Source of the DNA: an uncultured Granulosicoccaceae bacterium
GTDB lineage: Bacteria > Pseudomonadota > Gammaproteobacteria > Granulosicoccales > Granulosicoccaceae
DNA length: 17,132 bases
Assembly: GCA_937951695.1 (NCBI GenBank)
Contig: CALFBL010000183.1
Location: forward strand, 1 to 17,132
Direction: 5' to 3'
Shown: positions 1 to 7,672 of the stretch, piece after piece
Numbering within the stretch: the first letter of the stretch is position 1
Layout of the letters: the number at the start of each line of letters is the position of its first letter
Made by a program: the position numbers and the translations under genes
The notes under the pieces: generated by a model
Seen by the model: the letters and a program-made list of their open reading frames with translations, nothing else
What the model was told of the DNA's origin: nothing
Databases searched by the model: none

Positions 1-316
1 CGCGCATCGCTCCAACGGCCGCTTTGATAGCGTTGGTGTTTAGACCCCCACAGAGCCCGCGATCGGTAGACACGATCATGAACCCGACGCGCTTGACGTT
101 TTCACGATCCACCACGTAGGGGTGTTTGTATTCAACATTTGCGGCCGCTACGTGCCCAATGACCTGCCGCATCTTCTCAGAATAGGGCCGATTCGCGTTC
201 ATGCGATTCTGCGCCTTACGCATTTTCGACGCTGCCACCATCTCCATCGCTTTTGTGATCTTCTGAGTATTTTGAATACTCTTGATCTGCGTGCGTATCT
301 CTTTACCTGAAGCCAT
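1..316 (-). CDS. atpG: ATP synthase F1 subunit gamma, N-terminal part (runs off window)
   Basis: This is the rotor shaft of F1Fo ATP synthase, which couples proton flow through Fo to the catalytic alpha3beta3 head at the inner membrane. The first 105 residues are present; the C-terminal part lies beyond the left edge. The start MASGKEIRTQIKSIQNTQKI is the classic gamma N-terminus, followed by TKAMEMVAASKMRKAQ, the first half of the long coiled-coil shaft, and then STDRGLCGGLN, a conserved gamma motif. The ATG at 316 is preceded by a purine-rich GAAGAG ribosome binding site about 6 bases away. It lies 76 bases downstream of atpA in the usual F1 order, and a 7-bp-stem hairpin occupies that gap. 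The identification is certain; only the truncation by the window limits it. Confidence 0.97.
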   Translation of the reverse strand, partial: MASGKEIRTQIKSIQNTQKITKAMEMVAASKMRKAQNRMNANRPYSEKMRQVIGHVAAANVEYKHPYVVDRENVKRVGFMIVSTDRGLCGGLNTNAIKAAVGAMR

Positions 317-347
317 GAATCATCTCTTCGTTTGAGTGCCGATGTCG

Positions 348-368
348 TTGGCCCGAATCAAGGGCCAA
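348..368 (-). repeat. Intercistronic hairpin between atpA and atpG
   Basis: A perfect inverted repeat, TTGGCCC / GGGCCAA, has a 7-base loop and fills part of the 76-base gap between the atpA stop and the atpG start. On the transcribed strand it is followed by mixed sequence and no U-run, so it does not look like an intrinsic terminator. Its position suggests an RNA structure that affects mRNA decay or differential expression of atp cistrons; this function is inference. Confidence 0.55.
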
Positions 369-392
369 GATTTTCGTGTCGATACTCTGCGC

Positions 393-1934
393 TTACCAAG
401 TACCTGTGGACTTGAACGACTCGATGCCCTTCTTGAAAGCGGCCTCGATGTTCTCGTTCCAGTCGCCATCGGTGTCTACCGAATCCAGTAGGTCCTGGTG
501 GTTACTGCGAAAGTGATCGTGCATAGCCGCTTCGAAATCAACAATTTTGGTCACATCGACATCGTCGAGATAACCTTCGTTGGCAGCGTACAGCGACACA
601 CCCATCTCACCGATCGATAGCGGAGCATACTGTTTCTGCTTCATCAGTTCGGTAACGCGTTGCCCGCGTTCGAGCTGCTTACGCGTGGTTTCATCCAGAT
701 CGGATGCGAACTGGGCAAACGCTGCGAGTTCTCGGTACTGGGCCAGCGCCAGACGTACACCACCACCCAGCTTCTTGATGATCTTGGTCTGCGCTGCTCC
801 GCCGACTCGGGATACCGACAGACCCGCGTTAATCGCTGGTCGGATACCGGCGTTAAACAAATCGGTTTCCAGGAAGATCTGTCCATCGGTGATCGAGATA
901 ACGTTCGTCGGTACGAAGGCTGATACATCACCGGCTTGCGTTTCAATGATTGGCAGAGCCGTTAGCGAACCGGTTTTGCCTTTTACTTCACCGTTGGTGA
1001 ATTTCTCCACGTAGTCGGCGTTCACACGGCACGCGCGTTCTAATAAACGAGAGTGCAGATAGAACACGTCTCCGGGGTAGGCTTCACGACCGGGTGGACG
1101 ACGCAGCAACAATGATACCTGGCGGTAGGCCCAAGCCTGCTTGGTCAGATCGTCATAGATAATCAATGCGTCTTCACCACGATCGAGAAAGTATTCACCC
1201 ATCGCGCAACCAGCGTACGGGGCGATGTATTGCATCGCAGCAGAATCTGCAGCGCCTGCTGCTACCACAATGGTGTTTTCCATAGCACCGTGCTCTTCGA
1301 GCTTGGTGACCACGTTAGCAATGGTTGACTGCTTCTGACCAATCGCGACGTAGACGCACTTAATGCCGGTGCCCTTCTGGTTGATGATGGCATCAACCGC
1401 CACGGCTGTTTTTCCGGTTTGCCGATCGCCGATGATCAGCTCACGCTGGCCTCGACCTACCGGCACCATCGCATCGATCGACTTCAAACCCGTTTGTACC
1501 GGCTGGTCGACCGCTTGACGTTCGATTACGCCAGGTGCTACCCGCTCAATGGGGGAGCTTATTTTAGCGTTTACCGGGCCCTTTCCATCAATCGGTTCTC
1601 CCAGAGAGTTGACCACTCGTCCCATCAATTCAGGGCCGACGGGCACTTCCAGGATTCGACCAGTGCACTGCACCTTGCCGCCTTCTGAGAGCTCTTCGTA
1701 GTCACCTAGAACAACCGCACCTACCGAATCGCGCTCGAGGTTCAAAGCCAACCCATACAGGTTGTCGTTGAATTTCAACATCTCGCCCGACAGGGCTTCG
1801 GTCAAACCGTGTATCCGAACGATGCCGTCGTTCAAGCTCACGATGGTGCCTTCGTTACGAGCGTCAGCCGCCGCTTCGAAGTTACCAATGCGCTGTTTAA
1901 TCAGTTCACTGATTTCTGATGGGTCAAGTTGCAT
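393..1934 (-). CDS. atpA: ATP synthase F1 subunit alpha
   Basis: This is the non-catalytic nucleotide-binding subunit of the F1 head, three copies of which alternate with beta. Its 513 residues equal the E. coli length. The N-terminal helix MQLDPSEISELIKQRI binds delta. A beta-barrel domain follows, and the P-loop GDRQTGKT is at residues 169-176. Further along are the IYDDLTKQAWAYRQ segment and the SVSRVGGAAQ stretch that carries the arginine supplied to the neighbouring beta catalytic site. The ATG at 1934 has an AGAGGA ribosome binding site upstream and matches the family start. The gap to atpH is 205 bases, unusually long for this operon. Certain identification; it acts in the membrane-bound F1Fo complex. 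Confidence 0.99.
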   Translation of the reverse strand: MQLDPSEISELIKQRIGNFEAAADARNEGTIVSLNDGIVRIHGLTEALSGEMLKFNDNLYGLALNLERDSVGAVVLGDYEELSEGGKVQCTGRILEVPVGPELMGRVVNSLGEPIDGKGPVNAKISSPIERVAPGVIERQAVDQPVQTGLKSIDAMVPVGRGQRELIIGDRQTGKTAVAVDAIINQKGTGIKCVYVAIGQKQSTIANVVTKLEEHGAMENTIVVAAGAADSAAMQYIAPYAGCAMGEYFLDRGEDALIIYDDLTKQAWAYRQVSLLLRRPPGREAYPGDVFYLHSRLLERACRVNADYVEKFTNGEVKGKTGSLTALPIIETQAGDVSAFVPTNVISITDGQIFLETDLFNAGIRPAINAGLSVSRVGGAAQTKIIKKLGGGVRLALAQYRELAAFAQFASDLDETTRKQLERGQRVTELMKQKQYAPLSIGEMGVSLYAANEGYLDDVDVTKIVDFEAAMHDHFRSNHQDLLDSVDTDGDWNENIEAAFKKGIESFKSTGTW

Positions 1935-2096
1935 GTGTCAATCCTCTGTTAATCGTACCGCCGCAATTTCACGACGTTGACGGTGGCTCCATGCGCCACA
2001 ATTGCCTGGAAATGGGCACTCGGGCAGCGATCTTCGCCGGTGTCATTCAATTGGTAAGCACAGGTGTGCGGCCAATCAAACAAATATTCTTCTTGT

Positions 2097-2110
2097 ACGT
2101 AATTTTACGT
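2097..2110. repeat. Short inverted repeat in the atpH-atpA gap
   Basis: The sequence ACGTAA-TT-TTACGT is a 6-bp inverted repeat with a 2-base centre, inside the 205-base space between atpH and atpA. It resembles a small protein-binding dyad but could be chance in an AT-rich spacer. I do not recognise a regulator that uses it. Confidence 0.25.
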
Positions 2111-2134
2111 GTACTCAATTTTTTTGCGACAAAG

Positions 2135-2155
2135 CGCGGTCAGTTATTGACCGCG
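2135..2155 (-). repeat. Hairpin straddling the atpH stop codon
   Basis: A perfect 8-bp stem, CGCGGTCA / TGACCGCG, has a 5-base loop and contains the TGA stop codon of atpH in one arm. On the mRNA it is followed by GCUUUGUCGC and then an A-run rather than a U-run, so a canonical intrinsic terminator is unlikely. It opens the unusually long atpH-atpA spacer. It may stabilise or process the transcript; the structure is seen in the sequence, the role is inference. Confidence 0.55.
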
Positions 2156-2673
2156 TTTGCCATGCCCTCTACACGACCTTTTAAAGAGCCGTCGATGACC
2201 AGATCGCCGGCGCGAATGATCGCCCCTCCGATCAAGGAATCATCAACCGCCTCAACCAGTCGTACCTTTCGATTAAGTCGTTTGCCCAACGCAGTCTCGA
2301 TGTTCTGACGCTGCGCATCAGACAATGGAAACGCCGAGGTGACGGTAGCGTCAATCTCGCCTTCTTCTTCAGCGCGAAGCACCTCGAAGCCTTCGTGAAT
2401 GTCGCTCATACAACCCAGCCGGTTGTTTTCAGCCAGCAATCGAATAAAACTTCGACCTTCGTCGTCCATCTGATCGTCCACCTTCTCGAGCATCTCTGCT
2501 CGTTGCGAGAAGGTGTAACCAGGCGCTTCCAAACGACTGGCCATATCAGGATGGGCAACCAAAGCTGACCAAAATTCCAACCGACCTGACCACACGTCGA
2601 ATTTGCCAGTGTCTCGCGCAAGCTCAAATAACGCCTTGGCGTAGGGTCTTGCGATGGTGGAGAAGTCTGCCAT
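2140..2673 (-). CDS. atpH: ATP synthase F1 subunit delta
   Basis: Delta is the peripheral-stalk connector that ties the alpha N-terminus to subunit b on top of F1. Its 177 residues equal the E. coli length. The N-terminus MADFSTIARPYAKALFELAR is the family signature, followed by the helical N-domain. The C-terminal segment around DDSLIGGAIIRAGDLVIDGS is the conserved OSCP/delta motif. The ATG at 2673 lies 12 bases after the atpF stop. The stop codon sits inside a stable hairpin. Identification is secure. Confidence 0.98.
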   Translation of the reverse strand: MADFSTIARPYAKALFELARDTGKFDVWSGRLEFWSALVAHPDMASRLEAPGYTFSQRAEMLEKVDDQMDDEGRSFIRLLAENNRLGCMSDIHEGFEVLRAEEEGEIDATVTSAFPLSDAQRQNIETALGKRLNRKVRLVEAVDDSLIGGAIIRAGDLVIDGSLKGRVEGMANAVNN

Positions 2674-2685
2674 ACGCTATAGACT

Positions 2686-3156
2686 CTAAATCTGACCGAC
2701 GAGGTCGTCGATGACCTTGGCGTGCGATTCGGCGTTAACCTCACCACCCAAAATCTTTCTCGCACCATCGACTGCGATCGACCCAACCTGCTTGCGTAGC
2801 GACTCGCGAGCGTTGACAACTTCCTGCTCGATCTCTGCGGTCGCACTGTTTTTAATTCGATCCGCTTCAGTACGGGCTGTGTCTTTGGACGCCTCAACAA
2901 TCTCGTTAGAACGCTTTTGCGCCTGAGCAACGATTTCTGCTGCCTGTGCTTTTGCATCTTCCAGCATGGTCGCGATTTCGGCTTCCGCCTCTTCACGACG
3001 CTGAGAACTCTGCTCGGCAGCGGCTAAACCGTCAGCGATACGCGCCTGACGCTCACGCAAACTGTTGATGATCGGCGGCCATACAAACTTCATGCAGAAC
3101 AGGACGAATATGAAAAACGATATCGCCTGACCAATCAACGTTAAATTTATATTCAT
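2686..3156 (-). CDS. atpF: ATP synthase Fo subunit b
   Basis: Subunit b is the peripheral-stalk dimer anchoring F1 to the membrane. Its 156 residues match the E. coli length. One N-terminal membrane segment (about residues 4-27, with SFFIFVLFCMKFVWPPI) is followed by a long charged alanine- and glutamate-rich helix suited to a right-handed coiled coil. It ends in a conserved region that docks delta. The ATG at 3156 has an AGAGGA ribosome binding site 8 bases upstream. It lies 34 bases after atpE and 12 bases before atpH. Only one b-type gene is present, as in non-photosynthetic gammaproteobacteria. Confidence 0.98.
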   Translation of the reverse strand: MNINLTLIGQAISFFIFVLFCMKFVWPPIINSLRERQARIADGLAAAEQSSQRREEAEAEIATMLEDAKAQAAEIVAQAQKRSNEIVEASKDTARTEADRIKNSATAEIEQEVVNARESLRKQVGSIAVDGARKILGGEVNAESHAKVIDDLVGQI

Positions 3157-3190
3157 GGGCCTATCCTCTCAAAGACTGGTTCTACCGGAC

Positions 3191-3442
3191 TTAGAGGTTA
3201 CCGATGAAGGGGTTGGCGAAGACGAAGAATAAGCCTATACCAACAGCGATCATTGGAATCGCATCGAGTAAGCCCGCGACGATAAACATCTTTACCTGCA
3301 ACATTGGAGTCATTTCCGGCTGGCGTGCGGCGCCTTCAAGAAAGCGTCCACCGAGCAGTGCAAAGCCAATTGCGGTACCGAGCGCTGCCAAGCCGATCAT
3401 GATGGCGACAGCGATTGCGGTTGAGGATAATACAATTTCCAT
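3191..3442 (-). CDS. atpE: ATP synthase Fo subunit c
   Basis: This is the proteolipid that forms the proton-driven c-ring. It has 83 residues in a helical hairpin: a glycine/alanine-rich first membrane helix, the polar loop ARQPEM (residues 39-44), and a second helix with the proton-carrying aspartate D60 in GLLDAIPMI. The Asp in this setting, and the lack of the Na+-type Gln/Glu/Ser set, argue for proton coupling. I place the start at the ATG (MEIVLSS). An in-frame TTG four codons upstream is actually part of the ribosome binding site TTGGAG, spaced 6 bases from the ATG. A 73-base spacer separates it from atpB. Certain identification. Confidence 0.97.
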   Translation of the reverse strand: MEIVLSSTAIAVAIMIGLAALGTAIGFALLGGRFLEGAARQPEMTPMLQVKMFIVAGLLDAIPMIAVGIGLFFVFANPFIGNL

Positions 3443-3515
3443 TGAGAACTCCAACTAACAGTTTTAGTAATGAATCAGTTAAAAAATGACGGTCTTTAGA
3501 ACAGTAAAACTTACA

Positions 3516-4364
3516 TCAATGATGTTCGTGTGCCATCGCCATATACACGATGGTGAGCATCATGAAAATAAACGCTTGCAGCGTAATTACCAAGATATGA
3601 AAGATCGCCCAAGGCACCGACAATGCCCATTGAACCGTCCAAGGTAACAACGCGATCAGGATGAAGATCAGTTCGCCAGCGTACATGTTACCGAACAATC
3701 GCAGCGCGAGTGATACGGGCTTGGCAAGCAACGACACGCCTTCCAGCAAGACATTGAAAGGTACAAACAACCACTTGATGATCACGTTGTCACTGGTAAA
3801 AGGATTGAACGCAAGCTCTCCAAGGAACCCACCCAGACCTTTCATCTTGATGCCGAAGTAGATCATCAAGGCAAATACAGACAAGGAAATACCAAACGTG
3901 ACGTTGACGTCGGTACTCGGTACCACCTTCATATAGGGCACGCCGAGGATGTGCTCGAAGAAATACGGGATGAAGTCAACTGGAATGAGGTCCATAAAGT
4001 TCATCAAAAAGACCCAAACGAAGATCGTCAGGGCTAGAGGGCCGACGAAATTGCTCTTCACCGACATGGTGTCGTTAACGTTTTCGTCGACAAACTCGAC
4101 GATGGATTCAACAAAATTCTGCAGCTTGCCCGGCACACCTGAAGTGGCCTTGTCCGCTGCCTTTTTAAACAGCCACAGGAAAAACGCACCCAACGTTACA
4201 GACCAGAACAAGGAATCCAGATGAATGGCCCAAAAACCCATCGCAACCGCTTCTTCGCTGGATTTGGCGATGCTCAGGCCGTTCTCGGGGTGCAGCCCGA
4301 ACACCAGATTCTGTAAGTGATGCTGGATATAACCAGTCGATGTTAATGCGCCTTCGCCTGCCAT
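3516..4364 (-). CDS. atpB: ATP synthase Fo subunit a
   Basis: Subunit a is the stator channel that passes protons to the c-ring. Its 282 residues are slightly longer than E. coli's 271. It has five or six membrane segments, with the essential arginine R222 in SLALRLFGNMYAGE on the long membrane helix and a conserved glutamine in ITLQAFIFMMLTIVY near the C-terminus. The PVDFIPYFF loop is also conserved. The start ATG shares one base with the TGA stop of atpI (TGATG), so translation is probably coupled. Identification is secure. Confidence 0.98.
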   Translation of the reverse strand: MAGEGALTSTGYIQHHLQNLVFGLHPENGLSIAKSSEEAVAMGFWAIHLDSLFWSVTLGAFFLWLFKKAADKATSGVPGKLQNFVESIVEFVDENVNDTMSVKSNFVGPLALTIFVWVFLMNFMDLIPVDFIPYFFEHILGVPYMKVVPSTDVNVTFGISLSVFALMIYFGIKMKGLGGFLGELAFNPFTSDNVIIKWLFVPFNVLLEGVSLLAKPVSLALRLFGNMYAGELIFILIALLPWTVQWALSVPWAIFHILVITLQAFIFMMLTIVYMAMAHEHH

Positions 4365-4765
4365 CAGTTCTCTGTCCGTTTCCGCTTGTCATCTCGCTGA
4401 GCCACAACCAATGGCACCAACCAGTTCATGACAGATACGCCTGCAAAACCTGCAAACACTGCCACGGCGTTGATGGGTTTCACGTAAGCAAATGTGAAAC
4501 CGAACAACACTATCGTCAAAACCATCTTGCCGGAAGCCCCGGCGTATATTGAGCGAACGATTTCATTCGCCGATCTGGCCCCCTTGTGTCGAAAAGCCCG
4601 CAGGGCAAACCAGCACGTAGGGATAAAGCATATGAGACCGCCAATGCAGGCAGACTTTGCGCTCAGGGGCCCGTAAAACCAACCCATTATCAGCACACCA
4701 AGGACCATGCCAAACTGACCTGCCAAGGTCCAACGTACGACGCGCATTCGTTCTGTGCGCCACAT
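4364..4765 (-). CDS. atpI: ATP synthase accessory protein AtpI
   Basis: AtpI is a small membrane protein encoded first in many atp operons; in other bacteria it helps c-ring assembly or stability and has been linked to magnesium transport. Its 133 residues (E. coli is about 126-130) show four hydrophobic segments and the family pattern with YAGASGKMVLTIVLFGFTF. The ATG at 4765 follows an AGGTT-containing purine stretch about 8 bases away; a second in-frame ATG at codon 7 is possible. The stop overlaps the atpB start by one base. Two promoter-like sequences lie in the 241 bases upstream, so this is probably the first gene of the atp operon. Confidence 0.93.
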   Translation of the reverse strand: MWRTERMRVVRWTLAGQFGMVLGVLIMGWFYGPLSAKSACIGGLICFIPTCWFALRAFRHKGARSANEIVRSIYAGASGKMVLTIVLFGFTFAYVKPINAVAVFAGFAGVSVMNWLVPLVVAQRDDKRKRTEN

Positions 4766-4842
4766 TCAGATAACCTCGGGCGATGCTGAAATAGCCAGCT
4801 GCTCAAACGATTCTTCCCGAGAGAGCAAGCTATAGGGCTAAC

Positions 4843-4872
4843 TATATAGAGTGGTTTTCCCCGCTTTGCCAA
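4843..4872 (-). promoter_or_regulatory. Second candidate promoter for the atp operon
   Basis: A -35-like TTGGCA (5 of 6 to consensus) and a -10-like TATATA are separated by 18 bases, about 80 bases upstream of the atpI start. It sits downstream of the stronger candidate at 4922-4949. Consensus matching only; no transcription start is known here. Confidence 0.4.
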
Positions 4873-4921
4873 ACCCATTTGATACTGACAAATATCAGTC
4901 GCCAACTGCTCGAGCGCGCGA

Positions 4922-4949
4922 AGTATAGCAGTGTTTTTCTGCTTGTATA
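4922..4949 (-). promoter_or_regulatory. Candidate sigma-70 promoter with extended -10 for atpIBEFHAG
   Basis: On the minus strand the sequence TGCTATACT gives a -10 TATACT (5 of 6) with the TGn extension, and TATACA (4 of 6) lies 16 bases further upstream as the -35. It is placed in the parB-atpI gap, about 157 bases from the atpI start, as expected for the main atp promoter. The extended -10 compensates for the weaker -35. Prediction from consensus only. Confidence 0.55.
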
Positions 4950-5006
4950 ACGTGAGACCCTCGGTTTGGACTGGCGGCACAAGCGTATTGCCTGAGCCGA
5001 TCATCA

Positions 5007-6080
5007 CTACCGGATGTGGTTTAGAATTCCGTCCAGCTCGTCCATGCTGTTGTAGGTGATTTCCAGCTTGCCAGTTCCAGAGGATTTGTGCCGAATGGAG
5101 ACTTGCGCGCCTAATTTCTCGCCCAAATGTTTTGCCAAACGTTCAATATCAGGATCGCGTACGTCGCTAGAACCGCTCGGCGGCACTTTACCTGCGCGGA
5201 GCGCTTTAATCTGTCTTTCCACAGCGCGTACGGTGAGTCCCTGCTGCGCGATACGCCGAGCCAGCACCGGCTGATCGTCCAGCGCTGCACCCAGTAAAGC
5301 CCTGGCGTGGCCCATCCCGATTTCGCCCGAGTCGATCAGGGCTTTCACCTCATCGTGCAAGTCCAGTAATCGCATGAGGTTGGTTACAGCCGATCGCGAC
5401 CGGCCCACCGACACGGCCACTTCCCGATGCGACTGGGCAAATTCCTCACACAACCGTTGCATCGCTTCGGCTTCCTCCAGCGGATTAAGATCTTTTCGCT
5501 GAATGTTTTCTACCAGCGACATCGCCGCCACGGAGCGATCGTCAAGCACACGGACTATGGCGGTTATGTCGCTCAACCCTGCCAACTGGGCCGCTTTCCA
5601 TCGTCTCTCACCGGCAATCAGCTCAAATTTGCCGCTAGCAACGGGCCGAACCAGGATGGGCTGGATAAGCCCCTCACTCTTGATTGAATCGGCCAGCTCT
5701 TGCAGCAGCTGCGGGTCAAACTGGCGCCTAGGCTGATAGCGACAGCGCTGAATCTGCTCTAGCCCAAGCAGACGCAATTTATCACTTTTGTCGACCGGAT
5801 TAGTCGCAGCAGAATAATCGGGTTCGGGCCGGGCATTGGCGTTGGCGGAACCACCTGCCTTGACCGCAAGAGTTAGCGGTGTGTGCGCACCGCTCTCCTC
5901 GGTAGCCTGAACCGGCGCTGACTCCGCAGAAGAATCGTGCTCATCCGCTTGGCCCACCGATGCTGCTTTCGGGTCTGAGGCCCTTACAGCCTCCCCATGG
6001 TTGGCCGAGGCGGAGCTAGTGGTGCGCCGATCGAGCAATGAACCCAGTCCTCGTCCCATCGATTTCTTCTTGCCCGCCAT
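5007..6080 (-). CDS. parB: Chromosome partitioning protein ParB
   Basis: ParB is the CTP-dependent DNA clamp that loads at parS and spreads to form the segregation complex moved by ParA. Its 357 residues are longer than the usual 280-300. The N-terminus MAGKKKSMGRGLGSLL is the ParA-contact motif. Residues about 20-98 form a low-complexity Ala/Ser/Glu-rich linker. The nucleotide-binding ParB domain follows, with the P-box GERRWKAA at 157-164 and ENIQRKDLNPLEEA at 191-204, then the helix-turn-helix around 216-238. The C-terminal dimerisation domain ends at LDGILNHIR. The ATG at 6080 has GAGG upstream and begins 3 bases after the parA stop. Identification is secure. Confidence 0.98.
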   Translation of the reverse strand: MAGKKKSMGRGLGSLLDRRTTSSASANHGEAVRASDPKAASVGQADEHDSSAESAPVQATEESGAHTPLTLAVKAGGSANANARPEPDYSAATNPVDKSDKLRLLGLEQIQRCRYQPRRQFDPQLLQELADSIKSEGLIQPILVRPVASGKFELIAGERRWKAAQLAGLSDITAIVRVLDDRSVAAMSLVENIQRKDLNPLEEAEAMQRLCEEFAQSHREVAVSVGRSRSAVTNLMRLLDLHDEVKALIDSGEIGMGHARALLGAALDDQPVLARRIAQQGLTVRAVERQIKALRAGKVPPSGSSDVRDPDIERLAKHLGEKLGAQVSIRHKSSGTGKLEITYNSMDELDGILNHIR

Positions 6081-6083
6081 GAT

Positions 6084-6908
6084 TCAAGCCTCAGCCGGTT
6101 TGACGGCTTGGTTCACGTGAGCCGCCGCAACAGGATTCGATTCTTTCGGGTATTGACGTTCAATTTCACCAGCCAGCGCTAAATACGCGACCGCACCACG
6201 CGAGGCTCGATCGTATTCAACAATCGACAAACCGTGACTGGGTGCTTCCGCCAGGCGGACGTTTCTGGGCACGATAGTGCGGAATACCTGATCGCCAAAG
6301 TGCTCTACCAATTGACTCGACACTTCGACCCCGAGGTTATTGCGTCCGTCGTACATGGTCCGCAGCAAACCTTCTACCACCAGATCCGCGTTCACCGCAT
6401 CGCGCACGCCTTCGATGGTGTCTAGCAGTGCCGACAGACCCTCCAACGCGTAATACTCGCACTGAATGGGTACCAGCACACTGTCTGCGGCGACGAATGC
6501 ATTGAGCGTTAGCAGATTCAATGACGGTGGACAATCGATCAAGATGTAATCAAATCGATCGCTGACATCGCTCAACGCCCGCCGTAACGTCATTTCCCGA
6601 TCCTCCATGGACATCAGTTCAATTTCGGCGGCGGTCAAATCAGCGTTAGAAGGCAATACCTGCACACCGGTGGCCGATGCCGGCAGTATCACCCGGCTGA
6701 CAGGAACGTCGTCGATTAATACGTCTAGGGTCGAGAGCTCCAGTTCGTATTTGTCGATGCCTGAACCCATGGTGGCGTTGCCTTGGGGGTCAAGATCAAT
6801 GAGCAAGACACGCTTGGCGAGCGAGCCTAGCGCCGCCGCCAAATTGACCGAGGTTGTGGTCTTGCCCACCCCACCTTTTTGATTCGCTATTGCTATCGTA
6901 CGACTCAT
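6084..6908 (-). CDS. parA: Chromosome partitioning ATPase ParA (Soj)
   Basis: ParA is a deviant Walker ATPase that binds DNA non-specifically as an ATP dimer and moves ParB-parS complexes. Its 274 residues carry KGGVGKTT (11-18) with the signature lysine, D40 in DLDPQGNAT, and a Walker B stretch YILIDCPPS (121-129). It lacks the long N-terminal HTH domain of plasmid type Ia ParA, so it is the chromosomal Soj-like form. Its ATG overlaps the rsmG stop in ATGA, and parB follows after 3 bases, so the three genes are probably cotranscribed and translationally coupled. A parS-like dyad lies within its last codons. Certain identification. Confidence 0.98.
   Translation of the reverse strand: MSRTIAIANQKGGVGKTTTSVNLAAALGSLAKRVLLIDLDPQGNATMGSGIDKYELELSTLDVLIDDVPVSRVILPASATGVQVLPSNADLTAAEIELMSMEDREMTLRRALSDVSDRFDYILIDCPPSLNLLTLNAFVAADSVLVPIQCEYYALEGLSALLDTIEGVRDAVNADLVVEGLLRTMYDGRNNLGVEVSSQLVEHFGDQVFRTIVPRNVRLAEAPSHGLSIVEYDRASRGAVAYLALAGEIERQYPKESNPVAAAHVNQAVKPAEA
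6109..6124. promoter_or_regulatory. parS-like site inside the 3' end of parA
   Basis: TGGTTCACGTGAGCCG matches the Bacillus-type parS consensus TGTTTCACGTGAAACA at 12 of 16 positions, with the whole TTCACGTGA core intact and a near-palindromic extension. Chromosomal parS sites often lie in or near parAB and carry this CACGTG core. Identity is plausible, but a diverged site or coincidence cannot be excluded without ParB-binding data. Confidence 0.4.
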
Positions 6909-7591
6909 GGCTCAAGTGTACCGCGAATGCACACCGCAACATGCCGCTCAGCGATTTCCCCGGGGACGTCCAAACGCTCTAGTGTCGGTTTTTTCCATGG
7001 CGCAATTGCGCTCTCGGGCATAGCAGCGGCCGCGCCCAGCATCACAATCGCCCGTCCACCGGGCACACACTTCTCAGCGCAAAGATCGAGAAATTTTTCC
7101 GGTGCGGTAAACGCCCTAGAGGTAACGTTCACAGCTTTCAGTGACACCTGCTCAATACGCTGTTGCATCACTGTTACGTTCGCAAGCGCCAGCTCCAGCA
7201 CGACCTGACTTTGGAACCGTGCTTTTTTACCGTTGGTTTCGACCGATGCGAATGATAAATACGGATGCACAATGGCCAGCGGCAACACGGGAAATCCAGC
7301 GCCCGAACCCACGTCCAACACGCTGTAGATTTTTTTATAAACCGGATCAACAAAAGACTGCTGATCGAGATAAGGGGCAACGCTTAATGAATCGACGATG
7401 TGCCGGATGATCGAATCACTTAACGTATTCGTTGAAACCAGATTGAAACGCTTCCCCCACTTAAGTAGCAATTTGTTCAAATACAACAATTGAACCGCTT
7501 GGTCGGCAGACACCGCAACTCCTACGTTTTCCGATAAAAAACGCAAGTCATCGATTTCATTTGATGAAAAGTTGCTCATGTTCGATTTCAT
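6905..7591 (-). CDS. rsmG: 16S rRNA (guanine-527-N7) methyltransferase RsmG
   Basis: RsmG (GidB) methylates N7 of G527 in 16S rRNA using S-adenosylmethionine; loss of the enzyme in other bacteria gives low-level streptomycin resistance. The protein has 228 residues, somewhat longer than E. coli's 207, mostly through the N-terminus. Visible motifs are WGKRFNLVS (45-53), RHIVDSLS (63-70), the SAM-binding VLDVGSGAGFP (91-101), and the conserved SRAF segment near the C-terminal half. The chosen ATG at 7591 has no strong ribosome binding site; a second ATG four codons later (MSNFSS) is equally possible. Its stop overlaps parA. The usual upstream partner mnmG is separated by a divergent lipoprotein gene, so rsmG needs its own promoter in the 81-base gap. 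Confidence 0.96.
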   Translation of the reverse strand: MKSNMSNFSSNEIDDLRFLSENVGVAVSADQAVQLLYLNKLLLKWGKRFNLVSTNTLSDSIIRHIVDSLSVAPYLDQQSFVDPVYKKIYSVLDVGSGAGFPVLPLAIVHPYLSFASVETNGKKARFQSQVVLELALANVTVMQQRIEQVSLKAVNVTSRAFTAPEKFLDLCAEKCVPGGRAIVMLGAAAAMPESAIAPWKKPTLERLDVPGEIAERHVAVCIRGTLEP

Positions 7592-7672
7592 TTACACATT
7601 TTACAGTGCACCCTATGACATTATTTCAGCGCTGTGCGAAATATCACTTCCGGGAACTTCTAAGAGAAACGC

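Noticed and set aside
580..1014. Plus-strand frame of 144 codons inside atpA
   Set aside because: It is antisense to the highly conserved AtpA coding sequence and has no features of its own; similar antisense frames occur throughout the window.
4690..5007. A 105-codon minus-strand frame between parB and atpI
   Set aside because: It overlaps most of the start of atpI out of frame, covers the predicted atp promoters, has no domain signature and begins inside the parB stop region.
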